Shown here in pieces: positions 42,864 to 52,813 of a DNA stretch of 64,000 bases. The stretch comes from Nitzschia sp. pyKryTriq1 (Eukaryota > Bacillariophyta > Bacillariophyceae > Bacillariales > Bacillariaceae), in the NCBI GenBank assembly GCA_956465555.1, contig OY101122.1, forward strand, positions 507,001-571,000, read 5' to 3'. The translations under genes and the position numbers were made by a program. Each line of letters starts with the position of its first letter. The stretch's first letter is position 1. The notes under the pieces are model-generated. The model was not told the origin of the DNA, searched no databases, and saw only the letters and a list, made by a program, of their open reading frames with translations.

Positions 42864-44663
42864 ATGTCCAATATCCATGGGCTCGATTTCTTGCGGCGGG
42901 AACACATTCTGACTGACGATGGGCAGCCGGGTGGTGCAGCCAATGTCACTAGCAGCAGGCTACCCAACATTGAGCGGTCGTCATCATGGATGGGCCCCGA
43001 CCCCGAAACGCTCGCTGTCATCGCGGCCAACAAACCCGACTTGGAAAAACAGTTTGATGTGATCCACTTTTTGCAGGCGCACCGCTCTTCCGGCTGTTTG
43101 GCGCCTTCAGTCATCTACCAACGGACAGGGATTGACCTCCAAGAGGACGAATCCGTCGCTGAGATGCTACAGCACAACCCAAAGATACGAGTTGAACTGG
43201 TGCCAGATCCAGAGAACCCTTCCTTAATGATTGCCACTTACGCTTACCAAGCCAAATATAATCACATCAGAGACCGAACATCGCTTCTAGCCCAAGTTAA
43301 CCGCTCCAAGAATGGTCTTCCTCGACGGGATGTTGAAGATGCCTACGACGGAGTCGAGAGGGATCTCGATCTACTCATCACAGCGGGTGACGTCTTGGCG
43401 ATTAACAATACGGAGGATAAAACGCAGATCCTATTTCCTCGAGGGGAAGCCTTTCTCGTCGAGCTCGATGGAATCATCAGCATTCCCCCCGAACGACTAC
43501 TTCCCCAGCTGTCACAGTCGACCTCTACCGAAGGAGCCGGCACCAGCTCTGACAAGATAAATCTGTTGGGGGAGGGTAAAACAACTGTCAAGAGTGAAAG
43601 TGACATGGATGGTGGCAGCACTGATAACACTGAGTCGTTGCCCGCCACCAATGAAACTCACTCCGAAAAGCCTGCCGAAAATTCCGATGAAAGTCACAAC
43701 AAGGATCAAGCTGCCGAAACTCCCGCGAACGAGACGCTGGCGGGTACTGATGGCAGTGCTGCCAAAGGAGATGAAACGCCGCATAGTGGAAAGAAACCCA
43801 AGAAGCAAAAAATCTACACTCTGGAAACGGATGTCGATCCCTGTAGCCAGATCCGACGAGGAGAAGCGGTACAGATAGGCGGCCAATGGTTTCGAATCTC
43901 ATCATCGGTTAAAGGTCCCGGAAGTCGCGCTAGAGCTCAACCTCCTCTCTCAGTCGTATCGCTTCAAGATCTATCCAAACGAAATGAAATAGATGGTTAC
44001 ATCCGAACATTCTCGGAGAAACTTCTGCCCGTCGATCATCACTTGTCAAATAATGCGATTGAAAATGTCCAGAAGGCGCACCACGCACGTGAGCGCCTCG
44101 TCCGTTTGGCACATGGAAGAAGTGGCGGTGTCGCTTCACAGCTTCTCGGAAGCCATGCTCACGCGTCGAATCCAGTGACACTAGCAGCGTCTTTCGGTAC
44201 AGCTTCTATGACAGGGTCTCGGAAGCGCCCCCACAAACCTGCCGCCCGTGGTGATACAGAAAAAGACCAACAAAATCAAAAAGACAATGCCGCCCAAGCA
44301 CGGGAGGCTGCGTCAGATCCATTCCTAGCGTTGTACACCCATGCGCGCCGCCATGGTTGTACCAAAGATGTGCGCGAGATGTATCTGGCCACCCGCAAAA
44401 ATGTTCCGGAGTCCGATGCAGAGCTTAAACAGCTGCTCGTGGAACACAAACTTCTAGAACCAGGTGAAGAAATGAGGCGACCCCGGCTGAAGAGAAAAGC
44501 GAATGTTGATAATGACGGCAAGCCGAAGAAACGACGCTACTATGAGCGCAAAAACCAACGTATGACAAACACACACCTAGAGGGCACAGAAATTGGTGCC
44601 GTTCTAAGACGTGCACAAGAAAAACAAAAACAAGGGGAGCAAGTTGGGGATGGAGGGATGTAA
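42864..44663 (+). CDS. GTF2E2: Transcription initiation factor IIE subunit beta (TFIIE-beta), extended
   Basis: Single exon, 599 residues. TFIIE beta helps TFIIH enter the RNA polymerase II pre-initiation complex. The first winged helix (about 50-120) has KQFDVIHFLQAHRSSGCL. The second includes YAYQAKYNHIRDRTSLLAQV and RRDVEDAYDGVERDLDLLITAGDVLAI, matching the TFIIE-beta core 'Y.xKY.IR.k..LL...'. RYYERKNQRMTNTHLEG near the C-terminus matches the family's basic element before its final helix. The protein is about twice the length of animal TFIIE beta (about 290), owing to a long acidic, low-complexity insert (about 215-305) and a His/Ala/Gly-rich segment (about 400-490). VDPCSQIRRGEAVQIGGQWFRI (about 325) is an extra small beta module. 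Basic runs near the end could be nuclear signals. Confidence 0.85.
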   Translation: MSNIHGLDFLRREHILTDDGQPGGAANVTSSRLPNIERSSSWMGPDPETLAVIAANKPDLEKQFDVIHFLQAHRSSGCLAPSVIYQRTGIDLQEDESVAEMLQHNPKIRVELVPDPENPSLMIATYAYQAKYNHIRDRTSLLAQVNRSKNGLPRRDVEDAYDGVERDLDLLITAGDVLAINNTEDKTQILFPRGEAFLVELDGIISIPPERLLPQLSQSTSTEGAGTSSDKINLLGEGKTTVKSESDMDGGSTDNTESLPATNETHSEKPAENSDESHNKDQAAETPANETLAGTDGSAAKGDETPHSGKKPKKQKIYTLETDVDPCSQIRRGEAVQIGGQWFRISSSVKGPGSRARAQPPLSVVSLQDLSKRNEIDGYIRTFSEKLLPVDHHLSNNAIENVQKAHHARERLVRLAHGRSGGVASQLLGSHAHASNPVTLAASFGTASMTGSRKRPHKPAARGDTEKDQQNQKDNAAQAREAASDPFLALYTHARRHGCTKDVREMYLATRKNVPESDAELKQLLVEHKLLEPGEEMRRPRLKRKANVDNDGKPKKRRYYERKNQRMTNTHLEGTEIGAVLRRAQEKQKQGEQVGDGGM

Positions 44664-44971
44664 TCATCGCCTTGGATGAGTTTGATCACCGTAGAGGCAG
44701 AAGATCATTTCAACGAGGAAGACAAATGCCGTTTTCGTATCATTCTTTTTCAAAACATGAATTTTCTAGTCGTCTTCCAGACGCTCATCTCAGTAGTGGT
44801 GCAATGGGAAGAATGAATAATCAATCGGTGGTCTTTTTAATACTCTCTACTACAGGGCCCTTAAGTGCTCGTACTTTTACCATACGACCGAAGATCATGC
44901 CGGTATGTGCACTGGTACCGGTACACAGCGGTACAGAAGTACTCGTAAAAGCAAAAAGGCAAAAATTGTTT
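44664..44971. other. Spacer between TFIIE beta and tRNA-His
   Basis: No gene. A GTAC cluster lies at 44918-44942. AAAAAGGCAAAAA at 44954-44966 is, on the minus strand, a T-run just 3' of the tRNA. Confidence 0.45.
44954..44966 (-). terminator. RNA polymerase III terminator T-runs for tRNA-His
   Basis: Minus-strand T-runs (TTTTTGCCTTTTT) begin about 6 bases beyond the tRNA 3' end, the usual Pol III stop signal. Confidence 0.6.
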
Positions 44972-45043
44972 TGTTCAGTCCGGGAATCGAACCCGGGTTT
45001 CCGCAACCACAATGCGGGGTACTAACCACTGTACGAACTAAAC
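44972..45043 (-). tRNA. tRNA-His (anticodon GTG)
   Basis: The 72 bases fold into a full cloverleaf. The acceptor arm is GTTTAGT with ACTGAAC (one G-U). The D arm is GTAC/GTAC with loop AGTGGTTA. The anticodon arm is CCGCA/TGCGG with loop TTGTGGT, so the anticodon is GTG. The T arm is CCGGG/CCCGG with loop TTCGATT, and the discriminator base is A. No intron and no encoded CCA. The B-box GGTTCGATTCC is intact. The extra 5' G of tRNA-His would be added after transcription. Confidence 0.95.
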
Positions 45044-45261
45044 AGGATAACTTTTCGTAGATTACAAAAGTTATATATTAAAATTATTTACGTCGAGCGA
45101 TCTGCATTGTGTCGGCGGTTGCGGTGTGGTGGTCGTCATTGCTCTTCCTTTCGAATTTTATTGATGCGGCACAACATTTTTTTTACGCAAGCTGTTCATG
45201 ATCATCCCTTCATCCCATCGATCAGTCAAACTATAACCTCTACCCCCCAACCCTAATCACC

Positions 45262-46863
45262 ATGTTATTTCCTGCAGTCTATGAGCTGGGCTTCAAGGCA
45301 GGAAAGACATTCCAGGCGTACTTTTACCACTACGAATCTGCACCGTTGCCCACCACGCTTCAAATCATTCATTTCATCCGCGATTTTCCTGCCTTGTATC
45401 GAGAATGGTGGTGGAATTTGGTCGTTCGTGATCCGTTGCATGTGGCAGTTGAAACCACATTGCTGGTGAGTTTGCTGTACATGTTATTTATTCGAGTGAG
45501 CAAGGAGGGCTACAAGGACTCCACAAACGAAAGGCTCTCTGTTGCAGAACAGGAAGAGCTCTTGTCCGAGTGGAAAGAGAATCGAGTTCCTCTCGCCCCA
45601 CCCGCCTCGCAACCGGATAAGGAGGAGCCACCCCAGATCATCGTGCAATCACAAGAGGGAAAATACCTCACTATCACTTTCCAGAACAGTGAGCAGGGCG
45701 GCGACGCCAAGAGAGTGCTCAACTTTTGCAACTTTGATTTTTTGGGTTTGCAAACTTCGCCGGCGCTCAAGGAGGCGTCAGAGAACGCTCTAAACAAGTA
45801 CGGCTGTGGTAGTTGTGGCCCGCGTGGGTTTTATGGAACCATCGATGCTCATCTGCAGCTTGAAGAGTGCGTTGCAAGATTCACAAACACCGACGCAGCA
45901 ATCATGTACTCTGACGGCGCGTCAACCTGTTCCAGTACGGTTGCCGCTTTCGCGAAACGCGGCGATTTGCTGGTTGTAGATGAAGCTGTGTATGAGCCAC
46001 TCATGACTGGCGTGTACTTGTCAAGAGCTAACGTACAATGGTTCAAGCACAACGACATGGAAGACCTAGAGCGTGTGCTCAATGATCTGCAGCTGCAAGA
46101 CAAGAAACTGGGCCGCAAGCCCAATGCTCAGCGGCGTTTTATCGTTGTTGAAGGTTTATACAAGAATCTGGGAACGATCGCACCTCTTGATAGAATTGTT
46201 CAGCTCAAGCACAAATACCACTACCGTCTCATTTTGGACGAGTCTTTCAGCTTTGGAACCTTGGGCAAAACTGGAAGAGGCGCTTTGGAGCACTACCATC
46301 TGCAACCAATGTACGATGCGGAGATTGTAACGGTCGCTCTGGAAAACTCTTTGGGTAGCGTTGGCGGAGTTACCATTGGAAATGAAGAGGTCGTCGATCA
46401 TCAGCGGCTCTCAGGAGCCGGATACTGCTTCAGTGCTTCCGCGCCTCCCTTTACGGCAAGTGCTGCAATTGCATCCTTGAAACATATGGAATCGCATCCC
46501 GCATGCATCACACGCCTTCAAGAGAACGTTTCGTACATGTACGAGCAGCTAGGAAAGACAGATTTGTCCCGTTTGGTGGTCACGAGCGACGAGCGATCCC
46601 CCATTGTTGTTCTGCAGCTCTACGAGGAGTCCATATATGAGGCCGATATTACTAGTGGTATTATGCACGAGTGTCTCAAGCGTGGTATTGCCACGGTAGC
46701 AACTGGGCAAGATGCAAGCAGCCACTTGCGGACGGAACTGGCACCGGCCATTCGAATGACCGTATCCACACTCCACACAAGGGACGATATCGATCAAGCG
46801 ATTGCTGCGTTGGTGGAATCTTCCAAGTTGGTAGTCAGTATGTACCCCGTTGATCGGGCATGA
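45262..46863 (+). CDS. LCB1: Serine palmitoyltransferase subunit 1 (LCB1)
   Basis: Single exon, 533 residues. With LCB2 it condenses serine and palmitoyl-CoA, the first step of sphingolipid synthesis, on the ER membrane. One N-terminal membrane segment (about 72-88, TTLLVSLLYMLFIRV) precedes the alpha-oxoamine synthase fold: NFDFLGLQTSP, KYGCGSCGPRGFYGTIDAHLQ, VDEAVYEPLMTGVYLSRA, RLILDESFSFGTLGKTGRG, then VALENSLGSVGGVTIG and DHQRLSGAGYCFSASAPPF. The PLP-lysine position of the catalytic partner (TFTKSFGAAGG in LCB2) is Asn here (ALENSLGSVGG), which marks this as the non-catalytic LCB1. The conserved Cys near the active site (YGCGSCGPRG) is present. Confidence 0.94.
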   Translation: MLFPAVYELGFKAGKTFQAYFYHYESAPLPTTLQIIHFIRDFPALYREWWWNLVVRDPLHVAVETTLLVSLLYMLFIRVSKEGYKDSTNERLSVAEQEELLSEWKENRVPLAPPASQPDKEEPPQIIVQSQEGKYLTITFQNSEQGGDAKRVLNFCNFDFLGLQTSPALKEASENALNKYGCGSCGPRGFYGTIDAHLQLEECVARFTNTDAAIMYSDGASTCSSTVAAFAKRGDLLVVDEAVYEPLMTGVYLSRANVQWFKHNDMEDLERVLNDLQLQDKKLGRKPNAQRRFIVVEGLYKNLGTIAPLDRIVQLKHKYHYRLILDESFSFGTLGKTGRGALEHYHLQPMYDAEIVTVALENSLGSVGGVTIGNEEVVDHQRLSGAGYCFSASAPPFTASAAIASLKHMESHPACITRLQENVSYMYEQLGKTDLSRLVVTSDERSPIVVLQLYEESIYEADITSGIMHECLKRGIATVATGQDASSHLRTELAPAIRMTVSTLHTRDDIDQAIAALVESSKLVVSMYPVDRA

Positions 46864-48351
46864 TCGATATCTCTACTTTTTACAAGACAATGCATCGATC
46901 ATTGTACTGTACCATTCATGGTGTTCCAAGATGTGATGTTCCAGCTACTACTAGTAGACAGTGCCGTTACTAGACTTATTTTGTATGGTACTGGCTATCA
47001 TCTACTGGAGTACTCCTCTCTCAACTACTCCGACCCAATCGTTGTCTATTTTAGATAAATTCGTCCCTTTTCTCCATCCACAACAGAATGAAGTGCTTCA
47101 TAACCATGAAACATGTACGAACTTGTAGTCTCGTAGATTTGGGTTTGTGAACGCTCTACAGTGCCAAAAGTGAATGGTGGCACAGAGCAGAGAAAGCGGT
47201 CATTAATTACTAGTACTTGGGCTTTAGGCAACCAACAAAGTCTCTGCTACCTGCTACACACTCAATGAATCATGCCACCGGTATTACTGATGTACAATAA
47301 GAAAAATTGGATTATTCCCATCCTGTCAATCACAGTACCGGTACCTGCTGCGGCAGAGGCGATCCATGAAAGGATAGAAGGGGGGGCCTGTTCAAAGTGC
47401 ACGTTAGGGCATCAAGGTCGGAACAACCTTGACGCAGCTCTTCGCCACACCATCCTTGCCGGAGCAAGGACGACGATCTTCTCGCAGTGTCCAAACATGC
47501 TTCTCTTCGTCATCACAGGTGATGTTGATTTCTAATTTGAATTTGTCAAATTAGGATAGTACATATATAGAGATTCTATAAAAGTACAGTCATAGGGTAT
47601 AAGTTATTTTCAACGGCGGACCAGGTCCTCGCGACTTTGAATTCAAATCAAAAAGGCTCAACAAAAACAAAAAAATTAGAATCAACGTGTAGGCACTTTC
47701 AAACAAGTCGTCTGTCCTACATTCCGTGTGATGCTGCTAGTTGAGACAATACCGACCCCACGATCCACGATGCGGCAATTTTTCACGTCTGTGGCCTCTG
47801 TTCGTGCGTGGTGGCGTGTTGGCGTGCGTGGTGGCCGAACATTATCATTGATTCACCGGAGCGCAGCGAGGGTTATTTTTTCGCCGGCATCCACTGTCCC
47901 GATTTGGTTTCACCGCGCAAATGTGCGTTGAAAGTGGAAAAAGATGAAAAATATTTTTGTGGCCCCGCTCTCGCGCAAAGCGGTTTATGGCGGGCCTGAG
48001 TCAGTCGTCATCAGTCGTCAACTCGATATCCCGGTTGTTGTCGGTCTTGTGGCCATAACATTATTATGGGGTACGTACTGTACAGTAGACAGGTACGCGA
48101 GTAGACTGGGTAGACTAATAACTCCTCGTACATATCGATACATACATATAGAGTAGTCGGGGTAGTAGTTCAAGGATAAACGACAGACTGAACCAGATCA
48201 ACAATAAGGCAATGAGTCAACGGCTAGGTAGCGGAGCTTCAAACAAACGCCGACTGACACAGCTCTTCCAACTCATAGTCGGTTCATCCAGCACGACCAT
48301 TACGGTACAGGTAGACGAAGACTTATATTTTTTACTGTCCACCTAACCACG
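46864..48351. other. Intergenic spacer
   Basis: About 1.5 kb without a convincing gene. A plus-strand frame at 47272-47535 (AAAEAIHERIEGGACSKC...) has protein-like stretches but no start context or domain. TGGCGTGTTGGCGTGCGTGGTGGCC near 47812 is a short GC-rich repeat. GTAC units lie at 47335-47345 and 48070-48095, and a TATATTTTTTA-type AT patch lies 25 bases upstream of the next start codon. Confidence 0.45.
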
Positions 48352-49550
48352 ATGAAGATAGTCAGAGGTGCAATTTTTTCCCTGTTCGTTGGTTGCTGCG
48401 ATGGCTTCGTCGTAAATCCTTCGAGGGCAGACAGCAAAACAAGTAAACTGAACATGGCCGTCACTCCTCTGCTCCAGAAAGCTGCCGTCAAGATTGGTGT
48501 AGCAGCTGCTGGAACCTTGGCGTTGGCCGGCACTGGATTTGTGAAGCTTGTACTGGACAAGCCATCACGCCCGTACAAAGAGGGATCTGTCGGAAAGGAG
48601 TACGACGAATGGACTGAATTAGGATACGTAGAATACTACTGGGGAGAACACATTCACCTCGGATATTATTCCAAGGAAGAGAAGTATAGAAACAAACCCT
48701 TGCGGGAGGCCCAGTATACTTTCATTGATGAAATGATGGAGTTTGGTGGGATCGACCCCGCCGCCGATAGTGAAGCCAAGGTTTTGGATGTCGGCTGTGG
48801 CTTCGGCGGTACATCTCGTTACTTAGCACGTAAACTTGGTCCAAAATCAGAAGTAACTGGTATTACATTGAGTCCACAACAAGTCAAGCGCGCCACAGAA
48901 TTGGCTGTCGAACAAGAAACCCCAAATGCTAAATTTATGGTTGAAGATGCCCTCGAGATGCCGAGCTTTGCGGATAATACGTTCGATATAGTTTGGGCTT
49001 GTGAAAGTGGCGAGCACATGCCCGACAAGAAGAAATATATCGAGCAAATGATGAGAGTCTTGAAGCCTGGTGGTAAATTTGTAATGGCGACCTGGTGTCA
49101 GCGCGACGACCGCGAAGTTTCATTTGACAAGCGAGATAAACGTGATCTGCAGTACCTTTACGATGAATGGTAAGCGCGCAGTGTCCGTTAACCCCAGTAG
49201 AATGGGACATCCGTCCTGGCCATGACACCTTTCTAAAACTGTTCTTTTCTGGCCGGTACAGGAGCCACCCTTATTTCATCTCGAAAGAGGCTTACAAAGA
49301 GCTTGTCGAGGGGACAGGACTTATGGAAGGTGCGAAGGCTGAAGATTGGGCTAAGGAGACCGTCTCGTCTTGGCGTCATACGATTTGGCTTGGGGTCAAG
49401 GACCCACGTGGTTGGATTTTTAGACCCAGATATTACATGCGCGCTATCCGCGAAGCATACTGCTTGGAAAGATACCACAGAGCCTTTAAGAGAGGCCTTA
49501 TGGAATATGGTATGGTGGCAGCTACGAAGAAGAAGACCGCGATTGAATGA
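48352..49550 (+). CDS. VTE4: Gamma-tocopherol methyltransferase (VTE4-like), plastid
   Basis: Two exons (48352-49169 and 49262-49550), GT-AG intron of 92 bases, 368 residues. VTE4 methylates gamma-tocopherol to alpha-tocopherol using SAM. The N-terminus MKIVRGAIFSLFVGCCDGFVVNP is a signal peptide with a Phe at the expected plastid cleavage site. A second hydrophobic stretch (about 43-65, AAVKIGVAAAGTLALAGTGFVKL) may anchor the enzyme to a plastid membrane. SAM motif I is VLDVGCGFGGTSRYLA (about 144). GITLSPQQVKRATELA, FDIVWACESGEHMPDK and VLKPGGKFVMATWCQR are diagnostic for the tocopherol methyltransferase group. The splice joins YDEW to SHPYFISKEAY. Other SAM enzymes of the same clade (for example sterol types) are less likely given the ESGEHMPDK stretch. 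Confidence 0.87.
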
Positions 49551-49673
49551 CGCTAGTGCAAAATTATTGAGTAAATTAAAATGAGTGGGAAACAAACCTG
49601 AACACTTGGACACGAGTTGGGACCACCCATCCTATTTGATCAGGAGCCAGCCATCATTACGGTTTTACCTCAC

Positions 49674-51278
49674 TTAGACGCCTGGAAATTTGTTGGGATC
49701 GGGTTTTCCAATGGCGTGTACCTCGAAACCAATCTCGCGCAGAGCTTTGTGATCGACAAGCAGGCGTCCATCGAACAAAAATGCTGGTTTGGCCATTCCT
49801 TCGTAGATTCTTTTGTAGTCCAAAGTCTTGAACTCGTCCCATTCAGTTAGGATACAAATTCCATGGGCTCCTTCGCAGCACTTGTACACTTCATCTTCTG
49901 TGACGACGGATTCATCCAATTTTGGCGTGTTCTCGTGGGTCACTCCACAGGTGTAAGCCATTTCGCTCCACATTTCCTCACGTTTGACCTGTGGATCATA
50001 CACATGGATCCTGGCCTGCTCCTGGAGCAAATCTCGAACAACAAACATTGACGGGGATTCCCTAACGTCTCCAGTGTCCTTCTTGAATGCGTATCCCAAA
50101 ATCGCGATCTTTTTGCCTGTGACAGTGTTGAACATGGTAGACACCACCTTTTCAGCAAAGCGCCTCTTTTGGAAGTCGTTCATTTCAATGACTTGACGCC
50201 AGTACTCAGCGCATTCGTTTAAACCATATGTTTCACACAAGTATACCAAGTTCAGGATATCCTTTTGGAAGCAAGACCCTCCAAATCCGACAGATGGCAT
50301 CAAGAACCGCCTGCCAATACGATCATCCATTCCAACGGCCCGGCTAATCTCCGTGACATCAGCACCTGTGGCCTCACATAGTGCAGAGATAGAGTTAATA
50401 GACGAGACGCGCTGTGCCAAGAAGGCATTGGCTACGAGTTTGGAAAGCTCGGACGACCACAAATTGGTGGTCAAGATTTGCTCGCGAGGAACCCAGTTGG
50501 CGTAGACGCTAGCCAGCGTTTCAGCTGCCTTGAGTCCCTCGGGCGTCTGCTGGCCACCGATGAGGACGCGGTCGGGCTTCATGAGGTCATTCATGGCTGT
50601 TCCTTCAGCCAAGAACTCGGGATTGCTCAAGACCTGGAAGGAGAAATCCTTCTCGTTCGACTTGAGGATGCGCTCAATAGCTGATGCAGTTCGCACTGGC
50701 ACAGTTGACTTCTCAACGACAATCTTGGTGCTGGTCGCGACTTTGGCAATATGGCGAGCGCATAGTTCACAATTTTTGATGTTGGCCGCACGCCCAGCAC
50801 CAATACCCTTTGTTTTGGTGGGTGTATTGACGGAAATGAAAATCACGTCGGCTTCCTCGATCTCCTTGTCCAAATCGGTGCTGAAAAAGAGGTTGCGGTT
50901 TCTGCATTCCTTCACGACTTCAAGCAGCCCCGGCTCATAGATGGGCAACTCGTCTGTGTTCCAAGCATCAATTTGCGCTTGGGAGATGTCCCCAACAACG
51001 ACACGAATCTGGCAGGAACGGGGGGCCGAAGAAAGTGTACGAGCAATGAGTGTGAGACGCACTTTCAACGGAATCCAAAGCCCGGTCCGACGCGACAAAC
51101 CACAATGAAAAACGGGAACACGCCAGAGCACAGCTATCAGCCTGCCGACGTGACGCTGAAATCTGCCCTGCTGTCAATGCATACGCACCTTGGGGCATTG
51201 CTTTGCAATTACTGCCATGGTCGGCCCGCCAACGTAACCCGCCCCCATGCACAGAATCTTGAGGTCCCACTCGCTCAT
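49674..51278 (-). CDS. UGDH: UDP-glucose 6-dehydrogenase
   Basis: Two exons (51278-51189 and 51008-49674), GT-AG intron of 180 bases, 474 residues. The enzyme oxidises UDP-glucose to UDP-glucuronate with two NAD+, feeding cell-wall and sulfated polysaccharides. Exon 1 encodes the NAD fold start, [20 protein letters not shown] (GxGYVG). Exon 2 continues [45 protein letters not shown] and STVPVRTA. Then come [16 protein letters not shown], the catalytic Cys loop [19 protein letters not shown] (about 270) and [17 protein letters not shown]. The length matches animal and plant UGDH (about 480-490). An ORF reading through the intron to 51131 adds unrelated residues and is not used. Its 3' end lies 123 bases from the convergent VTE4 gene. 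Confidence 0.95.
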
Positions 51279-51896
51279 CTCGCTTGTTTTACTCAACGGA
51301 AAGATAATGGTCGGTACGCACTCACTGGAATGCTAAGAATGAATAATGAACACGCACGAAACTGCGAGACGACCAGTTCAACGCAAAAGGCAAGGAGAAA
51401 GCTCGGTGATGATTGGGATGACGATGGGCGATCGATGATGATGGAAACCACACACACAGCGGCGTCGTTCGAACCTGTACCGTACCGGTGCAGTACTGGT
51501 ACAGTACCGGTATGATTGGCAGTCTGCTGCTTCCACAGCGTTCTATGAGTTTCAATGATGGTCTAGGAACAGAATCTTGGAACCAAATTGGATCTTGGTA
51601 CAAAAGCTACATGATTTAATTTTTCATTTTACCAAGCCGTAGTGTTTAATATCCATACGAAATGATAAACTTCAGAACAACACGTCATACAGACAATGAC
51701 CATTTTGAATTTGCGAGAAAATCAATAATGACCCTGCTCTCTACATATGGCTGGCGACTTTCGCCAGCCCGGAGTAGTAGGACGCGTAGAGCTGGTACAA
51801 GACGTCTGGCTGCCCGTCACACCGGTCACACCTTGATTCATCGTTCCCTGATGACGGGCAGACCTTTATCGAGTGTATTGCCGGCATGACTTCGAT

Positions 51897-51926
51897 AACA
51901 ACAACAACAACAACAACAACAACAAA
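51897..51926. repeat. (AAC)n microsatellite
   Basis: Ten consecutive AAC/ACA units. Confidence 0.95.
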
Positions 51927-52351
51927 CCCATCATACGGCACCCATTTTGGACACAATACCATTCAGTTCTTGGAGCCTAAAGGTAGTAGAATCCATCTCA
52001 ACCCTACTAATAACAACATATCTGCTTGGGGCTTCTTGTTGCCATGTCTGAGCAACAAAACAAGGCTGTGGCAATCACTCTGCCCATATTGGCAGGACAA
52101 AAGCATGCGTGAGTGGGAGGAGAGCAGGAGCAGCGGAAGGAGCGCAACGGTGAACAACAACACGCAGCAAGCACCAATTCAGACTTAGAGCTGGCCGGCA
52201 TGCTGATGCAAGAAATTATATGGTCTCAGGAAGCACCATTATTAAGCTCATCGTGGATGTACTATGGATACTCTACCTCTACCTTGTCTCCTGTCAAGAG
52301 AGATGGGTTACTGGTGATGTCACGCGGTATTGCCCAGTTGGTTGGTAGGTG

Positions 52352-52640
52352 TCATGCACACTTCTTGGTAGGCTGAGATCCACTTTCCACACTAAATACT
52401 TTGGCAAAGGTTGCTGGATCAATGTCGGCATTGGAGATAATCTCCTTGCAGCTAGTAGCATCATACACGGGCATGGGGCACGGAAGAATCCGCTACGCCG
52501 GGGAGCTGGATTTTCAACTCCTTGAAAATCTTGACCACTGGTACCGTTTTGACTCCTTCTTCAACTCCCACGTCAATCTTAAGATCATAAGAATAAATCT
52601 TGCCAGTATTGCCCTATTCAGCAGTCGGGTAGTTGATCTT
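52352..52640 (-). pseudogene. Decayed coding fragment, family unknown
   Basis: On the minus strand a frame reads GNTGKIYSYDLKIDVGVEEG and then VKTVPVVKIFKELKIQLPGV. A neighbouring frame takes over with VYDATSCKEIISNADIDPAT and FAKVFSVESGSQPTKKCA before a stop at 52352. Both stretches look like real protein, and at least one frameshift separates them. Stops lie further upstream (near 52640-52700). This looks like a dead or very divergent gene. No family is recognised, and an unusual exon structure cannot be excluded. Confidence 0.35.
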
Positions 52641-52813
52641 CATTGTCTCTAGAGAGGGCATCGGTAGTAACAGCTTTGTCAGGAAAAGACAAGTGCTACT
52701 TGATGGTGTAGATGGCTTGAGACAAAGCGTGATCAACTGAAGCATAAACTATCCATACCCCCACCCGTATTGGTGAGATCCCTCGATTCTAATTATTAAG
52801 CACAATGTGTCGT

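Larger units (their letters stand above)
51279..52813. other. Intergenic spacer with simple repeats and a decayed coding stretch
   Basis: GTAC units lie at 51477-51514, upstream of UGDH. An (AAC)n run lies at 51897-51926. A TCAGATTT/AAATTGG-rich area follows. Remnants of coding sequence on the minus strand at about 52352-52640 are listed separately. No intact gene. Confidence 0.5.

Noticed and set aside
45262-46863. Catalytic subunit LCB2 of serine palmitoyltransferase, or another alpha-oxoamine synthase
   Set aside because: The PLP-lysine position is Asn and the YGCGSCGPRG and DHQRLSGAGYCFSAS motifs are those of LCB1.
47272-47535. Possible 87-residue gene
   Set aside because: Some protein-like stretches but no domain, start context or neighbouring exon that would support it.
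51009-51131. N-terminus of UGDH read through to 51131
   Set aside because: That part is an intron; exon 1 at 51278-51189 supplies the expected GxGYVG NAD-binding start.
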